Shown: piece after piece, positions 51,662 through 60,703 of the stretch
Position numbering within the stretch: position 1 is the first letter of the stretch
How the letters are laid out: every line of letters begins with the position of its first letter
Origin: Kineobactrum salinum
GTDB lineage: Bacteria; Pseudomonadota; Gammaproteobacteria; Pseudomonadales; Halieaceae
Reading direction: 5' to 3'
Assembly: GCF_010669285.1 (NCBI RefSeq)
Contig: NZ_CP048711.1
Location: 4,216,001 to 4,280,000, forward strand
Length of the DNA stretch: 64,000 bases
Translations under genes and position numbers: made by a program
Notes under the pieces: generated by a model
Database searches by the model: none
What the model was told of the DNA's origin: nothing
Seen by the model: the letters and a program-made list of their open reading frames with translations, nothing else

Positions 51662-53205
51662 TGGCAGATCCCAGGCAATTCCGCCCGATCCCGGCGATCC
51701 CTAACGTCCCTGCAGGCGTCAACCCTGACCTGCGGCACTTCCTCACCTCCGTGAGGGATGCGCTGACCGTCCGGGCTGGCGGCAGCAAGAACGAGCTGGA
51801 TCGGGCGGTGACTGTTCGGGAGCTGGTCGACACAGGCATCGTGGTCGCCTCTGGCCGGCGACTGCTGCCGGCGACGGAGGGGAAGCCTCCGACCGACTGG
51901 GATAAGTTCGAGTCCGACCTGGACGATATGGCGGAGGAAGTTGAGGAGCTTTTTACCAATGCCGGGGTCAACGCTATACCGATCCATAACGGCACTGATT
52001 TTGGCGGAGAGTACCAAGGCCAGATCATCTTCAACACGGTAGACAACAAGCTCTACCGGTGGACAGGGACGGAGTGGACGGCGGCGGTACCTGCGGTCGA
52101 TGTTATAGGACAGTTGACCAATGAGCAGTTGGCAGACATCGCGGCGGCGAAGATCGTAGGGCAGCTAACCAATGCCCAGATCGCAGGTATTGACGCAGCG
52201 AAAATCACTACGGGCCAGTTGACCGATGCCCAGATTGCCTCTGTAGCCACCGCGAAACTTACCGGGCAGATCACGGAAACACAGATATCTTCTGGGGCGA
52301 TCAGCACGCCGAAGCTGGAGGCTGGCGCGATCACCGCGGCGAAGTTGGCGGCCGGATCAGTGATTGCGGGGAAGATCGCTTCTGACGCAGTGACGGCGGC
52401 CACTATTGAGGCCGGGGCTGTTACCTCAGCGAAGATTTTGGCTGGGGCAATCACGGCGGGTAAGCTCTCGACCGGTGCGGTCTATGCAGACAACATCGCT
52501 GCAGGGCAAATCTGGTCAAGTAAAATCGCGGCGGGCGCGATCACTGCGGGGAAGATCGCAACCAACGCAGTCACGGCGGTAAAGATCCAGGCAGGGGCTA
52601 TTGAGACCGACAAGCTGGCAGCGAACTCGATCACTGGTGACAAGATCGTGGCGAACACGATCACCGGGGGTCTGATCGCAGCTGCAGGCATTATCACGAC
52701 GGCGGCGCAGATCACCAACGGGGTAATCACCAACGCCAAGATCGAGAACGGAGCCATCACTACCGCTAAGATCGGAGACCTGGCTGTAGACACCCTCCAG
52801 ATTGCAGACGACGCTATAACTGTGCCGGTTGCGGGTTCAATCAGTTCGTACTCGAACGTACCTACGAGCCCCGTCCAAATAGGGAGTCTGACAGTGTCGC
52901 TAGGGACCGCGACTTTGAAGAGAGTCTTGATTATGGGCTCCTTGATGGCTACTGGAGGCTCCACTGGCGATGGGGTTACCCTCCGGGCAGCGGTCTATGT
53001 GGACGGTAAAAGCAATAACATCCTAAGCGGAGGGGCTTATACTTTTCCGAACTCCGGGGGTGCCACAATCTACTTCGCCCGTATGGTAACCATCGCCACC
53101 GCTCAGAGCAGTGTCACAGTCCGAATCTATGCGGAGAGGGAAGGGGTCTCTAGCACCATCAACGTACTCAGAGGCACTTATCTGGTTTTGGGGGTCAAGC
53201 GGTGA
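51661..53205 (+). CDS. tail fibre/spike protein with AGAITAGKI repeats, 514 aa
   Basis: Residues 1-150 form an N-terminal attachment domain. From about 150 to 390 there is a run of about 20 degenerate 10-12-residue repeats with alanine, isoleucine and lysine at fixed places (for example GAITAGKIATNAVTA), which would build a triple-stranded beta-helix or collagen-like trimeric shaft. Residues 400-514 form a beta-rich C-terminal tip domain, probably the receptor-binding part. Repeats of this kind also occur in lambda-type J proteins. Confidence 0.8.
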   Translation: MADPRQFRPIPAIPNVPAGVNPDLRHFLTSVRDALTVRAGGSKNELDRAVTVRELVDTGIVVASGRRLLPATEGKPPTDWDKFESDLDDMAEEVEELFTNAGVNAIPIHNGTDFGGEYQGQIIFNTVDNKLYRWTGTEWTAAVPAVDVIGQLTNEQLADIAAAKIVGQLTNAQIAGIDAAKITTGQLTDAQIASVATAKLTGQITETQISSGAISTPKLEAGAITAAKLAAGSVIAGKIASDAVTAATIEAGAVTSAKILAGAITAGKLSTGAVYADNIAAGQIWSSKIAAGAITAGKIATNAVTAVKIQAGAIETDKLAANSITGDKIVANTITGGLIAAAGIITTAAQITNGVITNAKIENGAITTAKIGDLAVDTLQIADDAITVPVAGSISSYSNVPTSPVQIGSLTVSLGTATLKRVLIMGSLMATGGSTGDGVTLRAAVYVDGKSNNILSGGAYTFPNSGGATIYFARMVTIATAQSSVTVRIYAEREGVSSTINVLRGTYLVLGVKR

Positions 53206-53741
53206 TGAGCATAAAACACATCGTGGTATACGACACCACGACAGGCGCTATCAAAAACAGGATGTCGATACCAGAAGGGGATATCCCCTTTAATGTCCCT
53301 ACGGGGGCGGCCTATATCGAGACTGAGGAGCTGCACGAAGAGCCTGGGTTCCATATAGATCTACAAACAGGCCAACTTGCGCTGAAGCCTGTGCCGTTGG
53401 AGGAACTCAAGGAACGGAAGTGGGAGGAAATGAAGCGCCATCGGAGCGCTGAGGAGTTCGGGGAGTTCACCTGGAACGGGTTGGTATTTGACGCGGATAA
53501 AGTGTCTCAGGCCCGGATTCAAGGTTCCGTACAGCTGGCGTCGCTGATCCCGGGCTTCGAGGTCACGTGGACCCTCAAGGACAACAGCACCGTCGACCTC
53601 ACCGCGCTGGACTTGGAGGAGGTAGGAATTGCGCTCGGCATGAGTACGATGACCGCCCATGCCAAAGGCAAGAGTGTTAGGGCTATGATAATGGCGGCGA
53701 CAACCGCTGCAGAAGTCGAACTTGTGGAGTGGCCAGAGTAA
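53202..53741 (+). CDS. tail fibre assembly-type protein (DUF4376), 179 aa
   Basis: Residues 80-179 match DUF4376: ERKWEEMKRHRSAEEFGEF and WNGLVFDADKVSQARIQGS, then TAHAKGKSVRAMIMAA. These small proteins normally follow a tail fibre gene and assist fibre assembly. Overlaps the fibre stop by 4 bp. Confidence 0.8.
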   Translation: MMSIKHIVVYDTTTGAIKNRMSIPEGDIPFNVPTGAAYIETEELHEEPGFHIDLQTGQLALKPVPLEELKERKWEEMKRHRSAEEFGEFTWNGLVFDADKVSQARIQGSVQLASLIPGFEVTWTLKDNSTVDLTALDLEEVGIALGMSTMTAHAKGKSVRAMIMAATTAAEVELVEWPE

Positions 53742-53769
53742 TAGTTCTGGCTCTCCTGGGTGTGATATT

Positions 53770-53784
53770 ATAGGTAACACCTAT
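53770..53784. promoter_or_regulatory. operator palindrome, copy 10, before the second fibre block
   Basis: ATAGGT-AAC-ACCTAT followed by TATATT as a possible -10, 33 bp before the ATG of the second fibre gene. The 75-bp gap contains nothing else. Confidence 0.75.
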
Positions 53785-53816
53785 ATTTCTTAGACCGATC
53801 CGAGGCCCCACCGCTT

Positions 53817-54788
53817 ATGCTCATCGTACACAAGAAGGTCAGCGCGCAGCCGGACGGCCTCGATGACGCCCTGGTGCAGCCGACTGACTGGAATGATGGA
53901 CACGAGCTGACTCTGGCCTCCGCCCGCCTGATAGGCCGCACCACGGCTGAGGCGGGTGCTGCTGAGGAGATCACTGTTGGGGCTGGCCTGTCACTCGGCG
54001 GCCTGGCCCTGTCCTTCGATCTGGCTTGGGGCGATGCGCGGTACTCCAAGCGGGGACCTGTGGGTGTTGAAACCACCATGCTGGTGGAGGACCTCCCCCC
54101 GGGTGATTCTCGCGTCTGGGAGGTGACCAAGACTGAATCTATGAGTCTTGGTTTCCCAGATATACGAGGGACAAGCACCGGGCCTGGATCTGGGACTGAC
54201 CCGCTTCGGCTTCTCGCTGAGCACACAGGAACTGCAACTGATAGCCGCATCACGGTTACCTCGTTGCATTCGCCGCTTGGTGGTACAGGCCCTGGGGACG
54301 CTTATATTGACGGGCTGACTTGGGTGAAGACCCGAAACAGTTTTGACGGCTGGGGGGACTGGCGCGAAGTCATTGTTCTTGGTACCGAGAACCCGGCTAT
54401 CACTAACTGGGACACTGCCTACGGCCGGGGCGACCACGCAGCGGCGGGGTATGCACCAGCGGCCAGTCCGGCATTCACTGGCCGGATTACCGAGGAGGTC
54501 TACTCCGTCACAGGTACTACCCCGGCCCTCGACCCCCAGAACGGGACTATCCAGACCTGGGTGCTGTCGGCGAACAGCACGCCTACGTTCAGCGCTGGAT
54601 TTACTTCGGGCAGTTCGATCACATTAATGATCGGGGACGGCCCCAGTGGGTACGCAGTCACCTGGCCAGGTACTTTGAAGTGGGCTGGAGGGTCCGCCCC
54701 TACTTTGGGAGAGTCCGGGTATAACGTCGTGGAAATCTGGCGTCAGGGCACTGACTACTACGCCGCGTATGTGGGGAACACGAACTGA
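53817..54788 (+). CDS. tail fibre protein with knob-like module, 323 aa
   Basis: The N-terminus (LDDALVQPTDWNDGHELT) is the opening of many podovirus fibre proteins. The middle (WGDWREVIVLGTENPAITN) resembles the pyocin-knob module, and the C-terminal part is beta-rich with GPSGYAVTWPGTLKWAGG. A receptor-binding role is likely. The stop overlaps the next ATG. Confidence 0.75.
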   Translation: MLIVHKKVSAQPDGLDDALVQPTDWNDGHELTLASARLIGRTTAEAGAAEEITVGAGLSLGGLALSFDLAWGDARYSKRGPVGVETTMLVEDLPPGDSRVWEVTKTESMSLGFPDIRGTSTGPGSGTDPLRLLAEHTGTATDSRITVTSLHSPLGGTGPGDAYIDGLTWVKTRNSFDGWGDWREVIVLGTENPAITNWDTAYGRGDHAAAGYAPAASPAFTGRITEEVYSVTGTTPALDPQNGTIQTWVLSANSTPTFSAGFTSGSSITLMIGDGPSGYAVTWPGTLKWAGGSAPTLGESGYNVVEIWRQGTDYYAAYVGNTN

Positions 54789-55525
54789 TGATCCGCCACC
54801 GTATGTTGCGGGCGGCGGGCGGCCGGGAATTCCCGAGCGGCCCAGGCCCGCAGGAGATGCTCTACGATGCTGGCGCAGGCTTGGGCTACTACGGTGTAGC
54901 AACGCACGCGGAGATGGGAGTAGGTACCTTCTTCGCGGATGGTGGAGCGGCCGGGGTGGGGGGTACTCAGTTATATGAGACACCTGACTGGTATAAATTC
55001 TATGTGGATATATCGGCGGACTTTAACGAGGAAGGCCGTTCATACGTCATTTTCATGGCTGCACGCCCAGTGAGGCGGGCTGTGTCTTGGGAGATGATAT
55101 ACCAAGCCGGTCTGGTCTACGGGACTGACGGCACAGGGGCCTATCCTTCAGGGAGCCCAACCAACCAACTCAGGACGCTCCCCATAGGCGCGGCGGGGGA
55201 CACGGCCAAGGTCCGGTTGCTCGGGGACGACCCCACCTTAGACCCTCCAGAGACCGTCTACGCCAATCGTTCAGAGTCTTATCAGCTGATGGGCAGTCTG
55301 TATTCTGAGGACGGGCCGGATTACGGGTGGGCAGTTTACAGCGACGCCGATCTCATGGGCGACGGATCAACAGGCCATAACGGGTGGCTCATGGAGCGGT
55401 CGTTTGACGATGCGACAAGGAGAAGGCTCCGTGGAGGGTCAATAAGCGTCATAGGAGCCTTCACGAACGTAGCAACCTCAACTTCATATACAAACGGCTG
55501 GCGCCCAGCGCTGGTACTTCTTTGA
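54788..55525 (+). CDS. tail fibre tip or putative virion protein, 245 aa
   Basis: Begins with a basic region (IRHRMLRAAGGREFPSGPG) and is then beta-rich with many Gly, Tyr and Trp residues. It forms a pair with the preceding fibre gene and likely contributes the distal tip. No specific family recognised. Confidence 0.62.
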   Translation: MIRHRMLRAAGGREFPSGPGPQEMLYDAGAGLGYYGVATHAEMGVGTFFADGGAAGVGGTQLYETPDWYKFYVDISADFNEEGRSYVIFMAARPVRRAVSWEMIYQAGLVYGTDGTGAYPSGSPTNQLRTLPIGAAGDTAKVRLLGDDPTLDPPETVYANRSESYQLMGSLYSEDGPDYGWAVYSDADLMGDGSTGHNGWLMERSFDDATRRRLRGGSISVIGAFTNVATSTSYTNGWRPALVLL

Positions 55526-55534
55526 GGATTGAAC

Positions 55535-56074
55535 ATGTACGTGAAGATTGAAAACGGAGTACCGACCAAGACCACGATCGCCGCACTCCGGGCAGAGAAC
55601 CTCAACGTGTCCTTCCCCCGGAATCCCGGGCCGGCGCTGCTGGCCGACTTCGGCGTGTTCCAGGTGGTAGCTACCGAGCGGCCTACAGGATCACTGACCC
55701 ATAAGGTCGTTGAAGGTGTACCGGCACAGCTCGAAGGTCAATGGACCCAGGTATGGGAACTGGTCGAGCGTAGCCCCGAGGAGCTGGCAGCTGCCCAAGA
55801 GAAGCTGCAGCTGACGATTGTCGGCGCTACTCAGTTCCGCCTGGACACCTTTGCCCAGACCCGTAACTACGACGGGATCTTGAGCGCCTGCACTTACGCT
55901 ACCGGCTCCTTGCCGGCGTTCACCGCCGAGGGGCAGCGGGCAGTCGAGTTGCGCGAGGCAACCTGGGCCGCCCTGTACCAAATCCTTGATGAGGTTACGG
56001 CAGGCACGCGGCCGGTGCCGGCGGGCTTCGAGGACATCGAATCAGAGCTTCCTACCTTGGAGTGGCCAGCATGA
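55535..56074 (+). CDS. tail fibre assembly chaperone-like protein, 179 aa
   Basis: ATG 55535 with a GAGGA site; the ORF from 55529 adds one or two residues only. Pattern KIENGVPTKTTIAALRAENL and a TGSLTHKVVEGVPAQLEGQW region, then a helix PEELAAAQEKLQLTIVGATQ and DTFAQTRNYDGILSACTYAT, as in short tail assembly proteins (DUF4376-like) that follow fibres. The second copy of this function in the window. Confidence 0.7.
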   Translation: MYVKIENGVPTKTTIAALRAENLNVSFPRNPGPALLADFGVFQVVATERPTGSLTHKVVEGVPAQLEGQWTQVWELVERSPEELAAAQEKLQLTIVGATQFRLDTFAQTRNYDGILSACTYATGSLPAFTAEGQRAVELREATWAALYQILDEVTAGTRPVPAGFEDIESELPTLEWPA

Positions 56075-56310
56075 AGCGGTTCCTACTGAACGCCCTAGTC
56101 TGGGGCTCGCAGACGGTCAACGTCCTGGTCCTCGCGGGCCACCCCGACCAGACGGTATCTGCCCGGGCTTTCGTTAACCGAGACACGAAGCGCTGGGGGG
56201 TTGCCTACAAGGCGATCAACACGGTGTTTTTCTGGCAGGACGACCACTGCCTCACGAGCCACCAGGAAGATCTCCTGCGGGCAAAAGCAATTTGCAACCA
56301 AGAGGTTTGA
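56071..56310 (+). CDS. small conserved phage protein, 79 aa
   Basis: ATG overlapping the previous stop (ATGA). Reads RFLLNALVWGSQTVNVLVLAG with a polar C-terminus (WQDDHCLTSHQEDLLRAK). The N-terminal part could be a signal anchor. Similar short proteins occur in Pseudomonas and related phages after fibre genes; function unknown. Confidence 0.65.
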   Translation: MKRFLLNALVWGSQTVNVLVLAGHPDQTVSARAFVNRDTKRWGVAYKAINTVFFWQDDHCLTSHQEDLLRAKAICNQEV

Positions 56311-56313
56311 CCC

Positions 56314-56754
56314 ATGGCTTCACGTAATTTTACCCACCTGTCCCGCCACTACGCACACGGACGGATCAACTACAGCACCGGTGCGTTCAAGGCAGTTCTG
56401 GTGGCTTCAATCCCTAGCGAAGCGAACCTCGACGCCTGGGAGTACCTGGATGACGTAACCATAGAAATTGCAGCGGGGGGTGGCTACTCCTTGGGGGGCT
56501 TCGATGTGACCATGATCGTCGCCGCGCTTGATGCCGCGAACGACCTGCAAGCTATCGCGCTTTCAGCTGCGAGCCCGACCTATGAGACGGCGACCATCTC
56601 GGCCGTCGGCTGCATTGTCTACCAGGACACTGGGGATGGGGCGACGTCGCCGCTGATCTGCTTCGTGGACTACGACGGCACGATCACCAGCACCGCTGGC
56701 AACTTCACAGGCACCTTCGACGACCCGGTCACCATCGCCGCGAACCCCGCGTAA
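56314..56754 (+). CDS. tail structural protein, 146 aa
   Basis: Starts with an arginine/histidine-rich segment (NFTHLSRHYAHGRINYSTG), then a beta-rich fold with repeated V-x-V and T-x-T strands and a closing GNFTGTFDDPVTIAA, as in podovirus tail or baseplate-like proteins. No enzyme motif. Confidence 0.65.
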   Translation: MASRNFTHLSRHYAHGRINYSTGAFKAVLVASIPSEANLDAWEYLDDVTIEIAAGGGYSLGGFDVTMIVAALDAANDLQAIALSAASPTYETATISAVGCIVYQDTGDGATSPLICFVDYDGTITSTAGNFTGTFDDPVTIAANPA

Positions 56755-57110
56755 TGGAGATCACCTCCACGCCGATCCGGGACAAGTCCAATGCGTTCAG
56801 AGTCTTCTTCGACAAGGCTCTGACCGCTGACGGGCGTCCTGCGCCAATCGACGTGGTCGGGCTCCTGGAGCATGTGGACGATGACGTTTGCGAGGTCACT
56901 CTGACGAAGGGTGACCTCTCGAACGAGGTGAACATCGAGATCGGGCTGGAGGCAATTCGCCTCGGATACAAGAAGCTGGAGTTCCACCGCTCGATGGGGG
57001 GCCTAGCCACGCGCTGGGCCACCCTGGTTCGCCGGGCTGACGGAATGGACTACTACCACGTTGACCTGGAGAAGGCGGTGAAAACATACGAGATGCGGGG
57101 CAACTCATGA
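56754..57110 (+). CDS. virion protein, 118 aa
   Basis: Overlaps the previous stop. Beta-rich first half, then a helix AIRLGYKKLEFHRSMG and DYYHVDLEKAVKTYE. Not recognised; position suggests a minor tail or fibre-associated protein. Confidence 0.62.
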   Translation: MEITSTPIRDKSNAFRVFFDKALTADGRPAPIDVVGLLEHVDDDVCEVTLTKGDLSNEVNIEIGLEAIRLGYKKLEFHRSMGGLATRWATLVRRADGMDYYHVDLEKAVKTYEMRGNS

Positions 57111-57778
57111 CCTTGAAAGATTTCCTGGCTACGGCCAATGCTGACCATTCCCTGGCGCTGCAAGAAGCCCAGGCATTCACTCAGGCGGTGCCCAAGTACT
57201 ACACCGCCAATGTGATGACAGTGATGTTGGTAGGCGCCGGCCTGTACGGGATGCTGTCGGACACCGCGGCAACGCCTGAGCATCCGGTGCGGGACATCTG
57301 CCTGGCGCTGATGGACCGTCTGCGCAGTGAGGGTGAGGTCAACCTGGCGCCTAGCGATCCGATGGGACAAGCCAACGGACAGATGCTGGATGCGCTCATC
57401 ACTGGACTGCCCGATCATGCCACTGCGCTCACGGGCCTCAAGACTCAGCTCCTGGCTGGGGCCGAAGAGACCGTGTACCCGTTCGCCAACGCAACGCTAT
57501 ATGACGTGCTGGTAGCCCGCGGTGATGTACCTACGCTCCCGGTGACGGTCAACGCTCAAGGTTTCGTGATTGTTGGTGCCACTGGCCCATGTCCAGCGCA
57601 CTCTCCCAAGATCCTTGGCTTCAATCCTCGCGTTCAGCAGTGGCAGGCCGTGGGCCGCCTGCCGGGTGTTTCGGCAACTGGACTGTATGAGTGCCGTATC
57701 GACCACCCCTACCGGCCGTGGGCGCTGAAAGTTGAGGATGCCTACGAGGCGTTGGTTGATACGGTTGGTGTTGAGTAA
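57107..57778 (+). CDS. virion protein, 223 aa
   Basis: N-terminal helical half (ALQEAQAFTQAVPKYYTANV, DICLALMDRLRSEGEVN) and a beta-rich C-terminal half with TGPCPAHSPKILGFNP. No enzyme motif recognised. Overlaps both neighbours by a few bases. Confidence 0.65.
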   Translation: MTLKDFLATANADHSLALQEAQAFTQAVPKYYTANVMTVMLVGAGLYGMLSDTAATPEHPVRDICLALMDRLRSEGEVNLAPSDPMGQANGQMLDALITGLPDHATALTGLKTQLLAGAEETVYPFANATLYDVLVARGDVPTLPVTVNAQGFVIVGATGPCPAHSPKILGFNPRVQQWQAVGRLPGVSATGLYECRIDHPYRPWALKVEDAYEALVDTVGVE

Positions 57779-58515
57779 TGGCCCAACTTTTTTGGACGCC
57801 AAATCCTGCTGACGCGGGCTCTGCTCCCAGCGACATCAGCTATGCGACTCACTATGGCGCCCCTGGCGGCCTCACCGTGGAGGACTTTTCTGGCGTCTTT
57901 GCACTGAAGGTGGATAACAACGTGTGGACGGCTGCCCGCCGTGCTATCCGTATATCAGAAATCGCCGGCCTGGACGTGGGTGCAATTGACGACCTCGAAA
58001 TCTATATCAGATACAGGATTCAGGGCGCTGGCAATGACATCTACCTCTTCTCGCGTATGGGGAGTAGCGGCGGAACCAACGAACATGCAGTTTGGGCCCG
58101 GAAGCAGAGAGCCTCTGGAGGCACCGAGTGGCTCGGTCTCTACGATGAAGGTTCCTCCAGCAGCCTAGATTCTGCCCCTGGGTCCACCGACTTTATTGAC
58201 AGGTCTTTGCGCCTGCGTGTAGTAGGCACAGCAGTGAAGGGGTCGTTCTGGGATGACGGTGACTCAGAGCCCCCGGCTTGGCAGTTAGAGGCGGTGCAGT
58301 CTACTGTGACAACGGGCGGTGGGTTTGGGTTTGGTCGATTTACGGGTAGCTCAAATTACCCGGATAACTGGATTTATGAGATAGGCATAGGCACAGGCGG
58401 CGATCCTGCACCCACCGGACCAGTTGTGGGTGGCAGCTCCCCGATCCTGACTGCCCCATCCGCCAGCATCATCACTGCCACCAGCATCACCCCTAACGTG
58501 ACGGTGACCTTCTAA
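57778..58515 (+). CDS. virion protein with lectin-like beta domain, 245 aa
   Basis: A compact beta-rich domain (about 20-190) with NVWTAARRAIRISEIAGLDV, EIYIRYRIQGAGNDIYLFS and LRLRVVGTAVKGSFWDDG, a pattern of concanavalin-like jelly rolls common in phage tail tips, and a C-terminal serine/threonine-rich repeat strand (SAASIITATSITP). Host-surface binding is an inference. Confidence 0.62.
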   Translation: MAQLFWTPNPADAGSAPSDISYATHYGAPGGLTVEDFSGVFALKVDNNVWTAARRAIRISEIAGLDVGAIDDLEIYIRYRIQGAGNDIYLFSRMGSSGGTNEHAVWARKQRASGGTEWLGLYDEGSSSSLDSAPGSTDFIDRSLRLRVVGTAVKGSFWDDGDSEPPAWQLEAVQSTVTTGGGFGFGRFTGSSNYPDNWIYEIGIGTGGDPAPTGPVVGGSSPILTAPSASIITATSITPNVTVTF

Positions 58516-59729
58516 TGGCTACCTTGTACTGGGTTGTCTATCCGTCTGGGCAGTCTGATCCGCTCGACACGGACATCATCAACGAGACTGTCGCCAACGG
58601 CATTTTCGGGAGTGACACTGCGCCCGGTACAACGACTGATCCGTTCACCGGTGATGCAATCGCTGGGCTGGCGGCTGAAACCAGTTACCGCTTGGCCGTG
58701 GTCTGGGACGATGGCACTACCACCAGTGATGTGGTGGTGTCCGATCCATTCAGTACGCTGGTAGCCTCGGTGAATGCCACGGGTTCCGGGGCAGTGCCGG
58801 GAGTGACCGCCTCACCTCCGGCAGGTGGCGCAACGGCCGATGGCACTGCCACAGGTCAAGTGCCCGGTGTCACGCTGGGCGCAGCATCCGGCTCCGCGAC
58901 AGGCACCGTGGGCGTCGAAGGGGCGTTCGACGGTGGAGCGTTTGATGGGGGCGGTTTCAACGTGCCCCCGGCCGATGCCCTCGCCTCGGGTGCTGTGCCA
59001 GGTGTCGCCCTGCGCCCTGCAACAGGGACTGCAGTAGGGACCGCTTCTGCCACGGCCAGCGGCGCTGTGCCCGGTACCGTCCTCACGCCGCCCACCGGCA
59101 CCGCCGAAGGCGGGACCGGTGCCGTTGCCTCTGGCGCCGTCCCCTCTGTCGCGCTTACACCAGCAACCGGCAGTGCGACTGGGGGTATCAGCGTCGTGGC
59201 CAGCGGCGCTGTGCCAGGCGTCGTGGCGCATCCGCCAAGCGGCGGAGCCACAGCAATAGCCAACGCCGTTGCGAGCGGCGCTGTGCCAGGGGTGGCCCTG
59301 GGTGCTCCTACTGGGCGGGCGACAAATAAGGACGTGATTGTAGTCGGTGGCGCTGTGCCAGGGGTCAGGTGTGGAGCGCCTACCGGGAGCGCTACCGGTG
59401 ATGCAGTTGCCAGCGGTGCAGTGCCCTCTGTCTCGATCTCGGCGGTTTCAGGTGGGGCCTCTGGCTCAGGTCACGGGTCAGGTGGCCTGCCTCCTGTGGC
59501 GCTGCGACCGGCGACAGGCAGCGCTCGGAATGACGCCGTGGCGTCAGGCGCGGTGCCGGGGGTGGCGCTGAGGCCCGCCACTGGTTCGGCCAATATCTTT
59601 CGCATCCCGGCGGAGGCGTTGCGTGAGTTCCATGTCGAGCCGCGGGCACGAGAGTTTTTTGTAGAGGCTGAGGTCCGCGAGTTTTTCGTCGAGGCCGAGG
59701 TTCGAGAGTTTAATGCGAGGGTAAGGTGA
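58515..59729 (+). CDS. fibre-like protein with about 14 ASGAVPGVALRPATG repeats, 404 aa
   Basis: Residues 1-90 are an ordinary beta domain. Residues 90-360 consist of about 14 degenerate repeats of 17-19 residues with the core ASGAVPGV followed by a P-x-x-G stretch, such as SGAVPGVALRPATGSA. The last 30 residues hold EFFVEAEVREF in tandem. This is a collagen- or elastin-like extended rod, likely a fibre or decoration protein. The repeat DNA (58,790-59,610) should be prone to copy-number change. Confidence 0.75.
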   Translation: MATLYWVVYPSGQSDPLDTDIINETVANGIFGSDTAPGTTTDPFTGDAIAGLAAETSYRLAVVWDDGTTTSDVVVSDPFSTLVASVNATGSGAVPGVTASPPAGGATADGTATGQVPGVTLGAASGSATGTVGVEGAFDGGAFDGGGFNVPPADALASGAVPGVALRPATGTAVGTASATASGAVPGTVLTPPTGTAEGGTGAVASGAVPSVALTPATGSATGGISVVASGAVPGVVAHPPSGGATAIANAVASGAVPGVALGAPTGRATNKDVIVVGGAVPGVRCGAPTGSATGDAVASGAVPSVSISAVSGGASGSGHGSGGLPPVALRPATGSARNDAVASGAVPGVALRPATGSANIFRIPAEALREFHVEPRAREFFVEAEVREFFVEAEVREFNARVR

Positions 59730-59998
59730 TGTTTGCAGGGGTGAAGGACGTCGATGCGACGTTGGATTTCAGGATCAACTGGACGCGGTGGTTACCGGAA
59801 GAGTCAGTGATCGTCGCGAGCGAGTGGATCGTTGACGATACTTTGGTGGAGGTGACGTCGGTCCATAACGACCAGCGGGCGACCATCCTGGTGCGGGGAG
59901 GGGTGGTAGGGCAGCGTCCGCTTATCACCAACAGGATCACGACCTCTGATGGGCTGGTGGATGACCGGACGATTCGGTTGAAAATTACGCAACACTAA
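59726..59998 (+). CDS. hypothetical protein, 90 aa
   Basis: Overlaps the repeat-rod stop. A small beta-rich protein (TLDFRINWTRWLPEE, TLVEVTSVHNDQRATILVRG) like the short proteins that carry a Ig-like fold after phage fibres. Last gene before operator copy 11. Confidence 0.62.
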   Translation: MMFAGVKDVDATLDFRINWTRWLPEESVIVASEWIVDDTLVEVTSVHNDQRATILVRGGVVGQRPLITNRITTSDGLVDDRTIRLKITQH

Positions 59999-60013
59999 CG
60001 CTTGCATGGTAAT

Positions 60014-60028
60014 ATAGGTAATACCTAT
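60014..60028. promoter_or_regulatory. operator palindrome, copy 11, before the final block
   Basis: ATAGGT-AAT-ACCTAT in the full 17-bp form. TTGCAT (60,002-60,007) and TATATC (60,026-60,031) could form a -35/-10 pair with an 18-bp spacer around it, with the start of transcription a few bases before the ATG at 60,042. Confidence 0.8.
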
Positions 60029-60041
60029 ATCGGGGTGACAA

Positions 60042-60320
60042 ATGTTCCAGAAAATGAAAGCGGTGCTCGTGTTGTTGAAGGTTGGTCGGGTCGTTATCGA
60101 CCCAGCCAAGTGGAAGCGGCGCCAGATCAGCGCGTCGATTTTGATCACGGCCATCTGGGCATTGGCAGACACTGCGAGGGCGTTTGGGTATGAGATACCA
60201 GTGGACGGCGAGACGGTGGATGCCCTGGCTGTTGGCCTGTTGGCTGTTGTTAACTGGGTGCTCACCCTCACCACCACGGACAAGCTGGGACTGCCAACCC
60301 GCGCTAAGGCTGATGCTTGA
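60042..60320 (+). CDS. holin-like membrane protein, 92 aa
   Basis: ATG with a GGGGTG site. A basic N-terminus (DPAKWKRRQISAS), one hydrophobic helix at about 30-48 (ILITAIWALADTARAFG) and a second at 60-80 (ALAVGLLAVVNWVLTLTT), joined by a polar loop: the arrangement of two-span class II or similar phage holins. No signal peptide. Its place, away from the M15 peptidase, is unusual; alternatively it is a minor virion membrane protein. Confidence 0.65.
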   Translation: MFQKMKAVLVLLKVGRVVIDPAKWKRRQISASILITAIWALADTARAFGYEIPVDGETVDALAVGLLAVVNWVLTLTTTDKLGLPTRAKADA

Positions 60321-60399
60321 CCGAGAAGAAGGGGTGCGCTGGCGGGACGACCGCTATCACCTCGAAGGCTTTGTTTTTTCACTCACCTGTAACTACTGA
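60313..60399 (+). CDS. possible short peptide, 28 aa
   Basis: ATG overlapping the holin-like stop (ATGCTTGA) and encoding LDREEGVRWRDDRYHLEGF and a short hydrophobic end. It would fit a coupled spanin- or lysis-like peptide, but it is too short to be certain. Confidence 0.3.
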   Translation: MLDREEGVRWRDDRYHLEGFVFSLTCNY

Positions 60400-60414
60400 A
60401 CAAGGAATTTTGAG

Positions 60415-60678
60415 ATGAACCTGACCCTGGCCATTCAAGTGGCGAAATTCGTTATCTGGCTGATGCTGAACCTTTCTGATCTGGTCCTGGAGGCAGAGGA
60501 GAATCTACCGGAGGCCGGCCGCGGCGGGGAGAAATTCGCTGCTGTGAAAGAGGCGGTACTGGTGGCGGCCCGTGTCCTGGGTCTGGCTGATCGAGCCATT
60601 GATGCTGCGCTGGGCGTGGTCGACGTCGACAAGAGGATCAACGATACCGTCTCCAAAGAGATCAACGCTGCACGATAA
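60415..60678 (+). CDS. hypothetical helical protein, 87 aa
   Basis: GGAATT site 8 bp before the ATG. N-terminal 20 residues are hydrophobic (LAIQVAKFVIWLMLNLS), then a polar helical domain (EKFAAVKEAVLVAARVLGLA) and an acidic tail. A second holin-like or antiholin protein is possible; no family proven. Confidence 0.6.
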   Translation: MNLTLAIQVAKFVIWLMLNLSDLVLEAEENLPEAGRGGEKFAAVKEAVLVAARVLGLADRAIDAALGVVDVDKRINDTVSKEINAAR

Positions 60679-60703
60679 CCCCGAAGCAACCAGAGCAAAA
60701 TAT

